64,000 nt of DNA from Cellulosimicrobium sp. Marseille-Q4280 (GTDB lineage: Bacteria > Actinomycetota > Actinomycetes > Actinomycetales > Cellulomonadaceae), in NCBI RefSeq assembly GCF_943181405.1, contig NZ_CALPBY010000009.1, forward strand, positions 124,001-188,000, read 5' to 3'. Positions 8,109 to 18,117 of this stretch are shown here, piece after piece. Position 1 is the first letter of the stretch, and each line of letters begins with the position of its first letter. Position numbers and translations under genes: made by a program. The notes under the pieces were generated by a model, which saw nothing but the letters and a program-made list of their open reading frames with translations, searched no databases and had not been told where the DNA came from.

Positions 8109-11033
8109 GTGAGCACCAAGACCACCAAGCAGCCGGCGTGGGACCCCGAGATGTCCTCCGAGCCGCGCTGGCCCACGTTCGTTCGCGGGCGCTGGTCCGG
8201 AGGCTGGCGCGACGGGATCGTCCTCGGCGCCGGCCGCACCTCCAAGGAGCGGTCGCTGTGGATGTACCGCGCCGTCCCGCTCGGCCCGGTCGCCGACGCG
8301 AAGTCGATCGCCGACATGGAGCGCGCCTGCGAGCCGATCCTGACCGCCTACGAGGAGCTCGCGGCGCTCACCTCGACCGCCGGCTCGCGCCGGGCCAGCA
8401 ACCGTCAGTCCTACCGTGAGACCCACCTGCTCGCGGTGAACATCCCGCACGTGTGGACCCCGCCGCGCGACCTGCCGGTCTCGGACTACCTGGCCCGGCT
8501 GTTCCCGCCCGGGCGCGGTGCGCAGGAGACCATCAGCCGCGTCGTGCTGTTCGGCGTGCGCCTGACCGACTCCCTCGGTGGAGGCCGCGGCTTCAAGGGG
8601 GCGGTGGAGTCGGTCGCCGAGACGCTCTGGTACGGCGGCGTCCCCGAGGACGACTACGAGCCGGACGCCCGCAAGGTCGCCACCGCGCTCGAGCGCGCCG
8701 GCATGACCGTGCCCACGGCCGAGCAGTTCCACCTGGCCGAGTCGTGGTGGAACGGCGGCGCGCACCCGGACACCTACGTCGTGCCGCAGCAGGACTGCCT
8801 GCACATCTTCTCCAACTCGGCGCAGGCCGCCGCGGCCAAGCGGCTCATCGACGAGGGCGCCTCCTCCTGGCAGGAGACCGCCCCGTCGATGACGGTCACG
8901 ATGGCGTCGGTCAACGACCTGGACCTGCCGTTCACCCCGGGCGAGGAGTCCCGCTCGTGGTGGATGACCCAGCTCCTGGACGCCGACTGCGCCGTGGTCT
9001 CGGTGCGCGGGCGCATCGAGCCGGCGAAGATCACGCGCGGCGAGCTGCGCCGCAACCGCCAGCGCAACGAGAACGACATCCAGGCACGCGCGCAGGCCGG
9101 CAAGATGGACCGCTCCGAGCAGGACGACCAGCTCGCCCTGCTGACCCAGGTCGAGGACTTCTACGCCAAGAGCTACGCCCCGCCGACCCTGGTGGACGCC
9201 ACCGTCACCATCGGCATCAACGGCTACGAGGACGACCTGACCGGGACGTTCGAGGCGCTGACCGCCAAGGTCGGCGCGATGCCCAACCGCCAGCGCCAGG
9301 CGATGGCCGAGACGATGATCGGCTCGCCGGTGCGGGCCAACGCCTCGCGCCAGGACCTGCCCACGCACGTGATCGCCTACTCCGGCGCCCCCGGCCTGTC
9401 GGTCGTGGGGGACCGGGTCGCCAAGCGCGCCCTGCTGCTGGGCTTCACCGAGCGCGACAAGCAGCCCGCGTGGCTGGACCCGCTGGCCGCTTCCGACCAG
9501 GACTCGCTGCCGATCTGCGTGTGCGCCGGCGCGACCGGCTCGGGCAAGTCCCAGCTGATGCTGTGGCTGGCCGCCCAGGCGCCGAAGGCGAAGATCCCCG
9601 CGGTGCTGATCGACCCCAAGACCGGATCGGACCACTCGACGGTCGTCGAGCGCGCCGGCGGCCAGGTGTACTCCCTGGACAAGCTGGTCTCTGCCGACGG
9701 CGTGTTCGACCCGCTGCGGTTCTCCAGGTCGCCCGAGCAGGGCGTGGAACTCGCGGCGTCGATGATCATGTCGGTCAACCCGTGGGGCGAGCACCTCGCC
9801 AACTTCGAGGTGCCGCTGCTGCACGCCCTGAACGTCGGGGTGCAGATGGGGGCGACCTGCACCGGCCAGGCGCTGCAGCTGGCGATGCAGCACGGCGCGG
9901 CGACAGCCGAGCTGGTCACGCCGATCTACAAGCTGGGCGACGCGGTGCCGATGTTCCGGGCCATGTTCGGCGTCAACCCCCAGGGGCAGGCGCTGTCGAT
10001 GCACGACGGCCTGACCCTGATCAAGGTCGGCGAGGCCAACCTGAACCTGCCCGAGCCGGGCCAGCCGAACCCGCCGCTGCCGCAGCGCGTGGCGCTCGCC
10101 CTGGTGCGGATGATGGTGTTCGGCTCGGCGATGGCCCTGACGGGGCGCAACGGCATGATCCTGCTCGACGAGGCCTGGGTGTTCCTGGGCGCGGGCCGGG
10201 CCGAGATCGAGCGCCTGGGCCGCCTGGCCCGCTCGCAGCGCGTGTTCCCGATGCTGTTCACCCAGCGGGTCACCGACGCGACCAACGCCGGCCTGGCCGG
10301 GTACATCTCGCGCGGCATCATCCTGCCGATCGAGGACCCCGACGAGGCGCGCGCGGCGCTCGAGCTGTTCAAGGTCGAGGCGACCGAGGAGCGCATGGCC
10401 CGCATCACCTCGCGCGCCACCAAGGGTGAGGCGGGCGGTACGGCGTGGAACTGGAACTCCATGCGCGCGCTGCGTGACCCGGAGTCCGGCGTCGTGGACC
10501 GCGGGGCGGTCGGCCTGTACTGCGACCTGTCGGGGCGCGCGGTGCCGACGGAGATCGTGCTGCCCAAGGCGTTCCTGGAGATGTCGTCCACGACCGAGCG
10601 CGACATCCTGGCGCGCAAGGCCACGGAGGCGGCCCGGGCGGCGAAGGTCGCCGCGGCCCAGCCGGCGATGCCGAGCTCGGCGGGGCTGTTCGGGTCCGAG
10701 CCGCCGGCCGGTGCGCCCCTGCAGCAGCCGATGCGCCCGGCGCCCGGGATGTTCACCGCCCCGGTCCCGGCGCAGCCGCCCGCGCCCGCCCCGGTCGCGG
10801 CGATGCCGTTCACGGTGCCGCAGCAGGCCGCCCCGCCCACCCCGGCGGCCCACGCGACGGCGGCGGGCGCACCCGCCGCGGTGCCGTTCACGGCGCCGCC
10901 GACGGGCGCCGTGCCGTTCACCTCGGCACCGGGCCAGGCACCGAACCCGGGACCTGCCGCACATGGGTACGGGCAGCAGGACCCCGGGACCCCGGGGACC
11001 CAGATCCAGCCCAAGGGGAAGCCGTTGTGGTAG
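8109..11033 (+). CDS. VirB4/TraC-type type IV secretion ATPase
   Basis: 974 aa from GTG 8109. A long N-terminal domain is followed by a P-loop ATPase: Walker A GATGSGKS near residue 475 and Walker B MILLDEAW near 685, then a TQRVTDA segment, the order seen in VirB4/TraC energisers of conjugation. The last about 150 residues are Pro/Ala-rich and repeat V/M-PFT motifs (AMPFTVP, AVPFTAP, AVPFTSA). The gene end contains a promoter element for the next gene and overlaps it by 7 nt. It would drive pilus or channel assembly at the inner face of the membrane. Confidence 0.85.
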   Translation: MSTKTTKQPAWDPEMSSEPRWPTFVRGRWSGGWRDGIVLGAGRTSKERSLWMYRAVPLGPVADAKSIADMERACEPILTAYEELAALTSTAGSRRASNRQSYRETHLLAVNIPHVWTPPRDLPVSDYLARLFPPGRGAQETISRVVLFGVRLTDSLGGGRGFKGAVESVAETLWYGGVPEDDYEPDARKVATALERAGMTVPTAEQFHLAESWWNGGAHPDTYVVPQQDCLHIFSNSAQAAAAKRLIDEGASSWQETAPSMTVTMASVNDLDLPFTPGEESRSWWMTQLLDADCAVVSVRGRIEPAKITRGELRRNRQRNENDIQARAQAGKMDRSEQDDQLALLTQVEDFYAKSYAPPTLVDATVTIGINGYEDDLTGTFEALTAKVGAMPNRQRQAMAETMIGSPVRANASRQDLPTHVIAYSGAPGLSVVGDRVAKRALLLGFTERDKQPAWLDPLAASDQDSLPICVCAGATGSGKSQLMLWLAAQAPKAKIPAVLIDPKTGSDHSTVVERAGGQVYSLDKLVSADGVFDPLRFSRSPEQGVELAASMIMSVNPWGEHLANFEVPLLHALNVGVQMGATCTGQALQLAMQHGAATAELVTPIYKLGDAVPMFRAMFGVNPQGQALSMHDGLTLIKVGEANLNLPEPGQPNPPLPQRVALALVRMMVFGSAMALTGRNGMILLDEAWVFLGAGRAEIERLGRLARSQRVFPMLFTQRVTDATNAGLAGYISRGIILPIEDPDEARAALELFKVEATEERMARITSRATKGEAGGTAWNWNSMRALRDPESGVVDRGAVGLYCDLSGRAVPTEIVLPKAFLEMSSTTERDILARKATEAARAAKVAAAQPAMPSSAGLFGSEPPAGAPLQQPMRPAPGMFTAPVPAQPPAPAPVAAMPFTVPQQAAPPTPAAHATAAGAPAAVPFTAPPTGAVPFTSAPGQAPNPGPAAHGYGQQDPGTPGTQIQPKGKPLW
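10955..10964 (+). promoter_or_regulatory. TGCCGCACAT element within the VirB4-like 3' end
   Basis: Copy of the element inside coding sequence, 62 nt before the GTG of the following gene. Confidence 0.6.
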
Positions 11034-12172
11034 CCGCAGTGCTGTCTCGGACGCAGCTCGACGAGCAGGCTCGTCAGGCTGCGTCCGAGGCGGTCGCCGG
11101 CGCCACGAGCGAGCGCGATGCGCGCCGGCTCATCGCCGTGGTCGTCTCCTCCAGCCCCGTGCTGGTCGAGGTCGCCTCCGGGTTCGCCCGCAACGAGCAG
11201 GAGCGCGAGGACCTGGCCGACTCGCTGCGCGCCGCGCTGGTGGACCTGGTGCTGTCCGAGGACCGCGCGTTCTTCGACCTGCGCACCGCCGCCAGCTCGT
11301 CGCTGTCGGGCTGGATCCGCCAGACCGCCCAGACGTTCGCCCGCCGCGACCCCACCGTGCGCCCGCGCGGGACGGTGGTCACCCCGGTCTCGTTCGGCCC
11401 CGAGGTCGACCCTGAGCTCGAGGCGGCCGCCCAGTCGTTCCCGGCCGCGGACGCCGGAGTCGGCGTGGTCGACCACGAGCACCTCATCGAGGCGTCGGTC
11501 GCCGCGCTGGACGCCGGGGAACGCAAGCGCCACATGGCCGACCGGCCGTGGCTGGCCGCGACCGCGATGCGGCGCCTGCTGCGCCTGCCGCGGGTGTGCG
11601 TCCCGCCGGTGCCGGCCGACCGCGCCTGGGCCCGCGAGGCGCTGCGGGCCGACACGACCCTGGCCGCCCGGTCCCTGCGCGCGATGCTGGACCTGACCGC
11701 GGGGTTCGGCACGCCCGGCGCGCTGGACGAGCGGGTGCTGTCGCTGTGGGACGACTTCTCCCTGGAGGAGATGGCGGCGCTGGCCGACTACCCGGACACG
11801 ACGGCGTACGTGATCGCGCTCGGGCAGCTGACGCTGGCGCCCAAGCCGTCACGCGTGGCGATGCGCCAGATGCGCAAGGCCCTCAAGGACCGGGTCGGAC
11901 CGAGCGCCGCCTGGTCGACGCTGTCGGCCACCTTGCTGGGGTCGTTCGTGTCGCGGGTGGCCGAGCACGTGTCGTCCTACGACGCGAACTCCGACGAGGT
12001 GTCGCGCCTGGCGATGGCTGCCGAGGCGGACCGGCTCGCCGCGATGTGGCCCGATCTGGTCGCGCAGGTCGTGGCCTGGCCCGGGCGCCCGCTGGGGGCG
12101 GAGGAGTCCGACGTCGAGCACTGCCTGTGGGAGCTGTTCCTGGACGTCACCGCACCCGGCACCGCCAAGTGA
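11027..12172 (+). CDS. Hypothetical protein, 381 aa
   Basis: GTG 11027, overlapping the end of the VirB4-like gene, with AAGGGGAAG upstream. All-helical, rich in Ala, Arg and Asp. No P-loop, signal peptide or membrane segment. A helical N-terminal portion with a WIRQTAQTFARRD segment faintly resembles sigma-like helical bundles, but this is too weak to assign. Separate promoter element inside the upstream gene suggests independent control. Confidence 0.75.
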   Translation: MVAAVLSRTQLDEQARQAASEAVAGATSERDARRLIAVVVSSSPVLVEVASGFARNEQEREDLADSLRAALVDLVLSEDRAFFDLRTAASSSLSGWIRQTAQTFARRDPTVRPRGTVVTPVSFGPEVDPELEAAAQSFPAADAGVGVVDHEHLIEASVAALDAGERKRHMADRPWLAATAMRRLLRLPRVCVPPVPADRAWAREALRADTTLAARSLRAMLDLTAGFGTPGALDERVLSLWDDFSLEEMAALADYPDTTAYVIALGQLTLAPKPSRVAMRQMRKALKDRVGPSAAWSTLSATLLGSFVSRVAEHVSSYDANSDEVSRLAMAAEADRLAAMWPDLVAQVVAWPGRPLGAEESDVEHCLWELFLDVTAPGTAK

Positions 12173-12187
12173 CTCAAACGTCTCACG

Positions 12188-12197
12188 TGCCGCACAT
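12188..12197 (+). promoter_or_regulatory. TGCCGCACAT promoter, leaderless
   Basis: Nine nt separate the final T (12197) from ATG 12207. Confidence 0.8.
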
Positions 12198-12206
12198 AGC
12201 ACCGGC

Positions 12207-12938
12207 ATGGCGACCAACCAGAACACCACCGAGACCAAGCTGCTCGCCCGCGTCGAGGACCTCGCCGCCTGGGTCAAGGCCAACCCCGGCAAGCTGCCGT
12301 CCTCCTACACCACGGCGCCCGACGACGAGCGCCTGCTGGGCTACTTCCTGGCTCGCCAGCGCATCAACCGCGCCGCCGGGCGCGCCCACCACAGCGTGCT
12401 CGTCGCGCTTGACGAGACCCTGCCCGGCTGGGACCGGTCGCAGAAGGCCAGGGCCAAGGCCCCCGCCGCGGCCGCCGAGCAGCAGCGCTCGCGCGCCTCT
12501 GTCACCGGCCTGGACACCGTGCGCCGCTGGGGCACCGAGATCGCCGCCGTCGCCGCCGAGATCGGCCACGACCCGTCCCAGACAGGCGCGACCAAGCGCG
12601 AGCGCCTCGCGGCCCTGCACCTGGCGTTCTTCCGCTCCGACGCCCGGCTCGGGGTGCGCGGCTGGAGCCCGGAGCACACCGCGGTGCTCGACGAGGTCTA
12701 CCCGGGCTGGAACCGGCCCAACTCCCGCGAGCGGCTGTGGGAGACCCGCGTCGCCGAGCTCGCCGCCCACGTCGCCGAGCGCGGATGGCCGAGCGAGCGC
12801 GGCGACGTCGCCACCAGGACGCTGCACCGGTGGCTGACCAAGCGCCGCTACGAGGCGCGCCGCGGCCTTCCCGCCATGACGCCCCAGCGCGCCGAGCGCC
12901 TGGACGACCTCGTCCCGGGGTGGCGCTGGGGCGCGTGA
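12207..12938 (+). CDS. Helicase-associated (HA) repeat protein
   Basis: 243 aa, leaderless ATG. Contains about three helicase-associated repeats (PF03457-like): W...L..WV..NPGKLPS, LL.YFL...R and LD..LPGW; the third ends with DDLVPGW. These repeats normally sit at the C-terminus of SF2 helicases and probably bind nucleic acid. Here they stand alone, with no helicase motor. The same repeats form the tail of the helicase at 34665. A DNA methylase gene follows. Probable DNA-binding partner protein. Confidence 0.75.
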   Translation: MATNQNTTETKLLARVEDLAAWVKANPGKLPSSYTTAPDDERLLGYFLARQRINRAAGRAHHSVLVALDETLPGWDRSQKARAKAPAAAAEQQRSRASVTGLDTVRRWGTEIAAVAAEIGHDPSQTGATKRERLAALHLAFFRSDARLGVRGWSPEHTAVLDEVYPGWNRPNSRERLWETRVAELAAHVAERGWPSERGDVATRTLHRWLTKRRYEARRGLPAMTPQRAERLDDLVPGWRWGA

Positions 12939-12955
12939 TCACGCGGGTCGCAGCG

Positions 12956-12965
12956 CCCCGCACAT
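12956..12965 (+). promoter_or_regulatory. Promoter element, leaderless
   Basis: CCCCGCACAT; 10 nt to GTG 12976, no ribosome site. Confidence 0.7.
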
Positions 12966-12975
12966 CTACGGGTAC

Positions 12976-14412
12976 GTGCAGCACCCCACCTCCGCAGCCT
13001 CCGACGACGTCCGCCTCACCTGGGCGGGCCAGGACGACCCGGTCACCTGGGCCGACGGTCGCCTGCAGTGGGGGCCCAGCGCACCCGTGACGCTCGCCGA
13101 GACGGGCCGCCACGGCGACGGGCCGGCCACCGGCCGCGTCGTGCACGGTGTCGGCCACGACGTCCTGGCGCACCTGGCCGACCTCGAGCCCGGCACCGCC
13201 CGCCTGGTCTACATGGACCCGCCCTACAACACCGGCCGGACCTTCAACGCCTACCGCGACCGCGAGCCCCGCTCGCTGTGGCTGTCGATGATGCGCCAGG
13301 TCCTGACCGCCACCCGCACCCTGCTGCGCCCCGACGGGTCCGTGTGGATCCACCTGGACGACCGCGAGGTCGGACGCGTGCGGATGCTCGCCGACGAGAT
13401 CTTCGGCGAGGACAACTTCGTCGCCGACGTCGTGTGGGAGCGCAAGCACAAGCCGTCGTTCACCCACGCCCAGATCGCCCAGGTCACCGACCACATCCTC
13501 GTCTACGGCGCCGACCGCTCGCGCCTCGCGGCGTTCAGCACCGGGGAGAAGGTCGAGCCGCGGCGCGTGCCGCTGCACAACACCGGCAACACCATCGGCG
13601 TGCTGACCTTCCCCGCCGGCTCCGTCGAGCTCGGCTCCGACCGGTTCATCCCCGCCGGCGACATGTCCAGCGACAACGTCACCACCGAGCTGCTCGACGG
13701 GATCGAGGTCGTCGGCGGGCGCAACGTCGCCGAGTTCCGCATGCGCGGCCCGTTCCGCTGGTCCCAGGAGCGCCTGGACGCCGAGCTGGACGCCGGCACC
13801 GTGATCCGCTGCGCGCGCACCCCGCTGCGCCCCAACGCCATCACCGGCTCCGGCGGGCGCACCTGGACGACCCTGTTCACCGCGGCGACCGGCATGGCGA
13901 CCAACGAGGCCGCCCGCGAGCACTCCAAGGCGCTGTTCGGCGGCGACGGGTTCGACACCCCCAAGCCCGAGGAGCTCGTGGCCCGGATCATCCGCGCCAC
14001 CACCGACCCCGGCGACCTCGTCGTCGACCCGTTCGCCGGCTCCGGCACCACCGCCGCCGTCGCGCACAAGCTCGGGCGCAGCTGGCTGACCGTCGAGGCG
14101 TCCGCGGCCGTGCTCGAGGGGTTCACGCTGCGCCGGCTGCAGGCCGTGATCGCGGGCCGCGACCCGCGCGGGGCGTCCCTGGAGGTGACCGAGCAGGCTG
14201 CGCAGTCGCTGCCGCCGGGCATGTCCGTGCGCCAGTCGCGTCTGGCCGCCCAGTGGGTCGCCCAGCTCGCGCGCACCGGCGCGTTCGACGGCGCCGACGC
14301 CGCGTCCGTGACCGCCGTCGTCGAGCACCTGCAGACCCTGGCGAGCACCTCGCGCACCCGCCTGCGCTACGACGGCGGCGGAGCGTTCACCACCTGGAGG
14401 GCGGCCGCATGA
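12976..14412 (+). CDS. DNA methyltransferase (DPPY type, Mod-like)
   Basis: 478 aa from leaderless GTG 12976. Catalytic motif MDPPYNTG near residue 78 precedes the AdoMet motif DPFAGSGTT near 350, the order of beta-class N6-adenine/N4-cytosine methylases such as type III Mod subunits. Between them are GSVWIHLDD and a WERKHKPSFTH target region. No cognate restriction subunit is adjacent, so it looks like an orphan methylase, probably protecting or marking the element's DNA. The next small gene overlaps its stop by 4 nt. Confidence 0.85.
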   Translation: MQHPTSAASDDVRLTWAGQDDPVTWADGRLQWGPSAPVTLAETGRHGDGPATGRVVHGVGHDVLAHLADLEPGTARLVYMDPPYNTGRTFNAYRDREPRSLWLSMMRQVLTATRTLLRPDGSVWIHLDDREVGRVRMLADEIFGEDNFVADVVWERKHKPSFTHAQIAQVTDHILVYGADRSRLAAFSTGEKVEPRRVPLHNTGNTIGVLTFPAGSVELGSDRFIPAGDMSSDNVTTELLDGIEVVGGRNVAEFRMRGPFRWSQERLDAELDAGTVIRCARTPLRPNAITGSGGRTWTTLFTAATGMATNEAAREHSKALFGGDGFDTPKPEELVARIIRATTDPGDLVVDPFAGSGTTAAVAHKLGRSWLTVEASAAVLEGFTLRRLQAVIAGRDPRGASLEVTEQAAQSLPPGMSVRQSRLAAQWVAQLARTGAFDGADAASVTAVVEHLQTLASTSRTRLRYDGGGAFTTWRAAA

Positions 14413-14672
14413 GCCACGGCGTCGAGGGCCTGCCCGTGCGGGTCGAGATGGGCGAGCGCGTGGCGACCTGGTCGCCCGTCGAGGGGTTCGCCGGCGACCC
14501 CGGCCTGGTCGGGCGTGCCCGGTTCGCCGCGTACGTCGGCCTCGAGGTCCCGCTGGGCGACACCACGGTGATCGCCTCGGCCACCACGACCACCGGCGCC
14601 GCGGCCGCGCTCGTCGCGTTCGACCCTGACCGGGTCCGCGTCACCGTCGGGCCGGCCGACCTGATCGCCTGA
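14409..14672 (+). CDS. Hypothetical protein, 87 aa
   Basis: ATG 14409 overlaps the methylase stop (ATGA), so it is probably translationally coupled. Small, beta-rich sequence ending with DRVRVTVGPADLIA. No family recognised. Context suggests an accessory to the methylase. Confidence 0.65.
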   Translation: MSHGVEGLPVRVEMGERVATWSPVEGFAGDPGLVGRARFAAYVGLEVPLGDTTVIASATTTTGAAAALVAFDPDRVRVTVGPADLIA

Positions 14673-14736
14673 GCGCGGCGACGCCCCGCTGGCCGACAGC
14701 GCCCGCCGCTGACGTGGTCGTCTGCCCGGCGGGCGG

Positions 14737-15666
14737 TCAGCAGCTGCGGTAGGCGCTGAGGACCGCGGCGTTGGACGTCTCGGTGGCGCCCCACGGGTTC
14801 GCGAAGCCCACCACCCGGTACTCGCTGACGCCGCAGTCGACCTCGTTCGCGCCGGGGATCGTCACCCGGAACGTGGCCCACGCGTTCGCTCCCGGGCCGT
14901 ACGACCCGATGTTGACGCCGGCCCCCTCCAGCGCGTCGGAGGTGGCTGGCACGCCGTCGGGCTTCGAGGCGCTGAACCACGTCGTCGACCCGGAGACCAG
15001 GCGCACGCCCTGGGGAAGCTCGGCGCGCAGCACGACGTCGTCATGCTGCTCGTCGCTCGTGTTGCGGTACGTGATCGCGTACTCCAGCTCGCTGCCCGGC
15101 GGCACGTACCCGAGCAGCTGGCTCCAGCACCCGCCGAGCACCCGGACGTAGACGCCGGACGCCGGTGCCTGCGCGTCCTGGTCGAGCGTCGCGATGCTGC
15201 CGCACGCGTCCGTGCCCGCGGCGTCAGGGTCGGCCGCCACCGGGGCAGGCTGGACGACCACCTCGACGCGGTTGTCCCGCGTGGCGCCGTACCACTCCGC
15301 GGCTGCCCCTACGAGCCCAATGACTGCGGCGATGAAGGCCGCGAAGATCGCGACCTGCCACTCCCTCGACGCGGCCCGGTACCGGCGCCACAGGCGGCGC
15401 ACGCCGCGCACCGGAGCAGGGGCGGCCTCCTTGCCAGCGGTGACGACCGGCTCGGCTGCTGGGGGGAGGGGATCATGAACCTCGGGTTCGCCTGGGCTGG
15501 CGCCCTGGCCCTCGGCCGGCTCGACGGTCGGTGCAGGTGGGTCGTCCGCCTCGGGATCACCTACGGGGCCGCCCTGACCTTCGGCCGGCTCGGCTGCCGG
15601 GGGCGGGGGACCATCAGCCTCGGGGTCGCTTGCTGTGGTGCTGCGGCCCTCGGGCTGCTCGGTCAT
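14737..15666 (-). CDS. Anchored Pro-rich protein with extracellular beta domain
   Basis: 309 aa, minus strand, ATG at 15666 with a GAAGGGG-type ribosome site. The N-terminal 75 residues contain three imperfect repeats of the form PAAEPAEGQG. A basic stretch and one membrane helix (about 104-124) follow, then an external domain resembling DUF11-type bacterial adhesin repeats (ELEYAITYRNTSDEQHDDVVL). Type II topology. Two Cys in the outer domain could pair. Convergent with the upstream methylase unit. Likely a surface protein of unknown role. Confidence 0.7.
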   Translation of the reverse strand: MTEQPEGRSTTASDPEADGPPPPAAEPAEGQGGPVGDPEADDPPAPTVEPAEGQGASPGEPEVHDPLPPAAEPVVTAGKEAAPAPVRGVRRLWRRYRAASREWQVAIFAAFIAAVIGLVGAAAEWYGATRDNRVEVVVQPAPVAADPDAAGTDACGSIATLDQDAQAPASGVYVRVLGGCWSQLLGYVPPGSELEYAITYRNTSDEQHDDVVLRAELPQGVRLVSGSTTWFSASKPDGVPATSDALEGAGVNIGSYGPGANAWATFRVTIPGANEVDCGVSEYRVVGFANPWGATETSNAAVLSAYRSC

Positions 15667-15747
15667 GGCCCGCCCCTTCGTCGAGTCGTCGTGGGCGTCA
15701 ACGTACCGGGGCGAGCCCGCGGCCGGCGGGCGACACCCTGGCGCACC

Positions 15748-18117
15748 TCAGAACGCCGCAGCCACCGCCCGCCGCTCGCGCAGGAACCCGGTCGCCTGCC
15801 CCAGGTCCATCGTCTTGCGCCCGAAGTGCGACAGCGCGCTCATGTAGATGCGCCGCGTCGCCTCGTTGTACGAGAACGGCGACCCCTTGAGTAGCCGCGG
15901 GTCGAGCACCGCGACCAGGCCACGGTCCGATCCGGAGCGAATCATCCGCCCGGCCGCCTGCTCCAGCAGCAGCGCGGCGTCGACGGCGTAGACCTGGTTG
16001 CGCGCGGCCCACTCGTCCATGCCCAGGCGCTCCATCAGGTCCTCCACCCGGGCGTCGTCCACCGGGTTCGCCGCAGCGCGCGGCACCCGGTCGACGATCA
16101 CCAGCTGGTTGGTGTCCCCGGGGGCGTCCACGCCGGTCATCAGCGAGCGGGTGCCCACCAGGACCGAGGACGTGTCCGCTTTCCACGCGCCCACGATCGA
16201 GCGCACCGGCGGGCCGTCCCACTGCGAGTGCACCGCCCAGCCCTGGGACGCCTCGGTCAGCGCCGCCGCGTACTTCTTCCCGGCGCTGGACGTCGCCGCC
16301 AGGATCAGCGCCGAACCGCCCGAGGCGTTCACGAGCTCGATCATCTTCGCCAGCGCCCACGGCAGGTGCCGGGCCGTGTCGAAGCGCGGCTTGCGGAAGT
16401 TGCCGAGCGCGGACAGCGCCTCCACGTCCGCCGCGCCGGCCCCGGTCGGCACGTACAGCATCGACTCGGCGTTGGCCTCGGCGAACGGCGAGGGGTAGTC
16501 GATCTGCTCGGCCGTGAGCCCCACCTGGCGGGGGAAGCCCATCGGCAGGGTCGCCGAGACCGCCACGACCGACAGCGGGATCCGCGCGGCCTTCTCCGGG
16601 ATCGGCGTCTCGGCGGCCGGGTCCGCGGCGGCTGCGGCGATCTCGGCCTCCTCGGCCGAGCCCGGGTCGGGGATGTGCCCGGCGTCCGGGGCCGGGGTGC
16701 TGCCCGGCTCGGCGTCCGGGTCGGCCTGGGTCCACAGGTTCGCCTGCAGCGCGCCGGACACGTCCACCGGCGACAGGTTCGCCGACAGGTAGGTGTGCTC
16801 GCCGTTGGTGTTCTGCTGCACCCAGCGGGCCACGCCCGAGTGGTGCTCGGCGACGTCGGCCGCGTCGGCCTTGAGCCCGTCCAGGCGGGACTTGATCCGC
16901 CGCACCCGCACCGCGTCGCGGTTGCCGGCGCTCCGCACGGCCCGGTTCAGCATGAGCTGCAGGTTGGAGACCCAGTCCTCGATCATCGGGCCGGTCTCGG
17001 ACAGCGGGTTCACGTCCTGGGGCAGGCGCGTGACCTCGCCGTCGCCCTTGCCGCGGGCGCGCACGCCCTCGAGCTCGGACTGGACCATCGCGGCCAGCTG
17101 CTCGCCGCCGGCCAGGATCGAGGCGACCGCCGTGTCGGCGCCGTCCATGATGCCGCGCGCGGCGCGCACCGCGGACATGATGCGGCGCGAGGACACCTCA
17201 CCGGCGCCCTGGTCGCGGACCTTGCCCGGCAGGCCGTGCGCCTCGTCGACGATGACCGCGTCGAAGCGGCCCAGCGCCTGGGAGCCGACGACCACCGAGA
17301 CGCGCTTGGCGGCCTGCACGGCCAGCAGCGAGTGGTTGGTCACCAGCACGTCGGCCTGCGCCGCGCGGTCCTTGGCCGCGGCGGGCTTGCACAGCTTCGC
17401 CAGCGGGCAGGTCTTGACCCCGACGCACTCGCTCGGGGTGACCGACACCTGCGACCACGTCGCGTCGGTGGCGTTGCCCGGGTAGGAGTGCCGGTCGCCT
17501 GGCGCGTCGGCGAACGTCTTGTGCTGGCGCAGCACCCAGTGCGTCAGGGCGATCAGGTCCCCGCGCGGGGCCGTGGCGCCGCCGTCGAGCCGGACCACGG
17601 TCTGGTCGCCGAGCCCGCCCGAGAGCCGGTCGCACAGGTCGTCCAGGTCGTTGTCGGTCGGCACCCACTCGCCGGTGTCGACCTGCTCGCCGAGCAGGTG
17701 GTGGGCGGTGCCGAGCGCGGACTTGAGGCAGGACCAGTTCGACCAGCCCTTGAGGACCTCGAACTTCACCTCGACGCCGGTCGCGGCCTTGACGGCCTCG
17801 ACGATCACGGGGGCGTCCTTGTCGATGATCTGGGCCTGCAGCGCCAGGGACTCGGTCGAGATGACCGACCGGCGCCCGGTCGTCGCCGCGAGCAGGCCCG
17901 CGGGAACGCCGTAGCCGAACGACTTGCCGAGACCTGTCTTAGCTGTCGCGGCGACCTGGCCCCCGTCGCTGGTCAGTGCTCCCCACACGAGCTCGGCGAG
18001 CGGGCCCTGGCCCGGGCGCGGGTAGGCGTCGGGGATGCCGGTGGAGCGGCGGACCGCGTCGGTCAGCACGTCGACGACGTTGACCGAGGGCGCGTCCTGC
18101 TCCGGCGCGGCGCTCAC
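15748..18117 (-). CDS. DinG/XPD-type helicase
   Basis: 789 aa from GTG 18117. Walker A TAKTGLGKS near residue 58-66, DEAH box IVDEAHG near 290, and Cys residues (SCL, CVGVKTCPLAKLC) in the position of the XPD/DinG Fe-S cluster. The C-terminal RecA-like domain has GSALILAATSS and QAAGRMIR. DinG-type enzymes unwind DNA 5'-3' and resolve R-loops and other structures. Its start overlaps the whiB stop by 4 nt, so the membrane-protein, whiB and helicase genes form a coupled minus-strand operon. Confidence 0.85.
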   Translation of the reverse strand: MSAAPEQDAPSVNVVDVLTDAVRRSTGIPDAYPRPGQGPLAELVWGALTSDGGQVAATAKTGLGKSFGYGVPAGLLAATTGRRSVISTESLALQAQIIDKDAPVIVEAVKAATGVEVKFEVLKGWSNWSCLKSALGTAHHLLGEQVDTGEWVPTDNDLDDLCDRLSGGLGDQTVVRLDGGATAPRGDLIALTHWVLRQHKTFADAPGDRHSYPGNATDATWSQVSVTPSECVGVKTCPLAKLCKPAAAKDRAAQADVLVTNHSLLAVQAAKRVSVVVGSQALGRFDAVIVDEAHGLPGKVRDQGAGEVSSRRIMSAVRAARGIMDGADTAVASILAGGEQLAAMVQSELEGVRARGKGDGEVTRLPQDVNPLSETGPMIEDWVSNLQLMLNRAVRSAGNRDAVRVRRIKSRLDGLKADAADVAEHHSGVARWVQQNTNGEHTYLSANLSPVDVSGALQANLWTQADPDAEPGSTPAPDAGHIPDPGSAEEAEIAAAAADPAAETPIPEKAARIPLSVVAVSATLPMGFPRQVGLTAEQIDYPSPFAEANAESMLYVPTGAGAADVEALSALGNFRKPRFDTARHLPWALAKMIELVNASGGSALILAATSSAGKKYAAALTEASQGWAVHSQWDGPPVRSIVGAWKADTSSVLVGTRSLMTGVDAPGDTNQLVIVDRVPRAAANPVDDARVEDLMERLGMDEWAARNQVYAVDAALLLEQAAGRMIRSGSDRGLVAVLDPRLLKGSPFSYNEATRRIYMSALSHFGRKTMDLGQATGFLRERRAVAAAF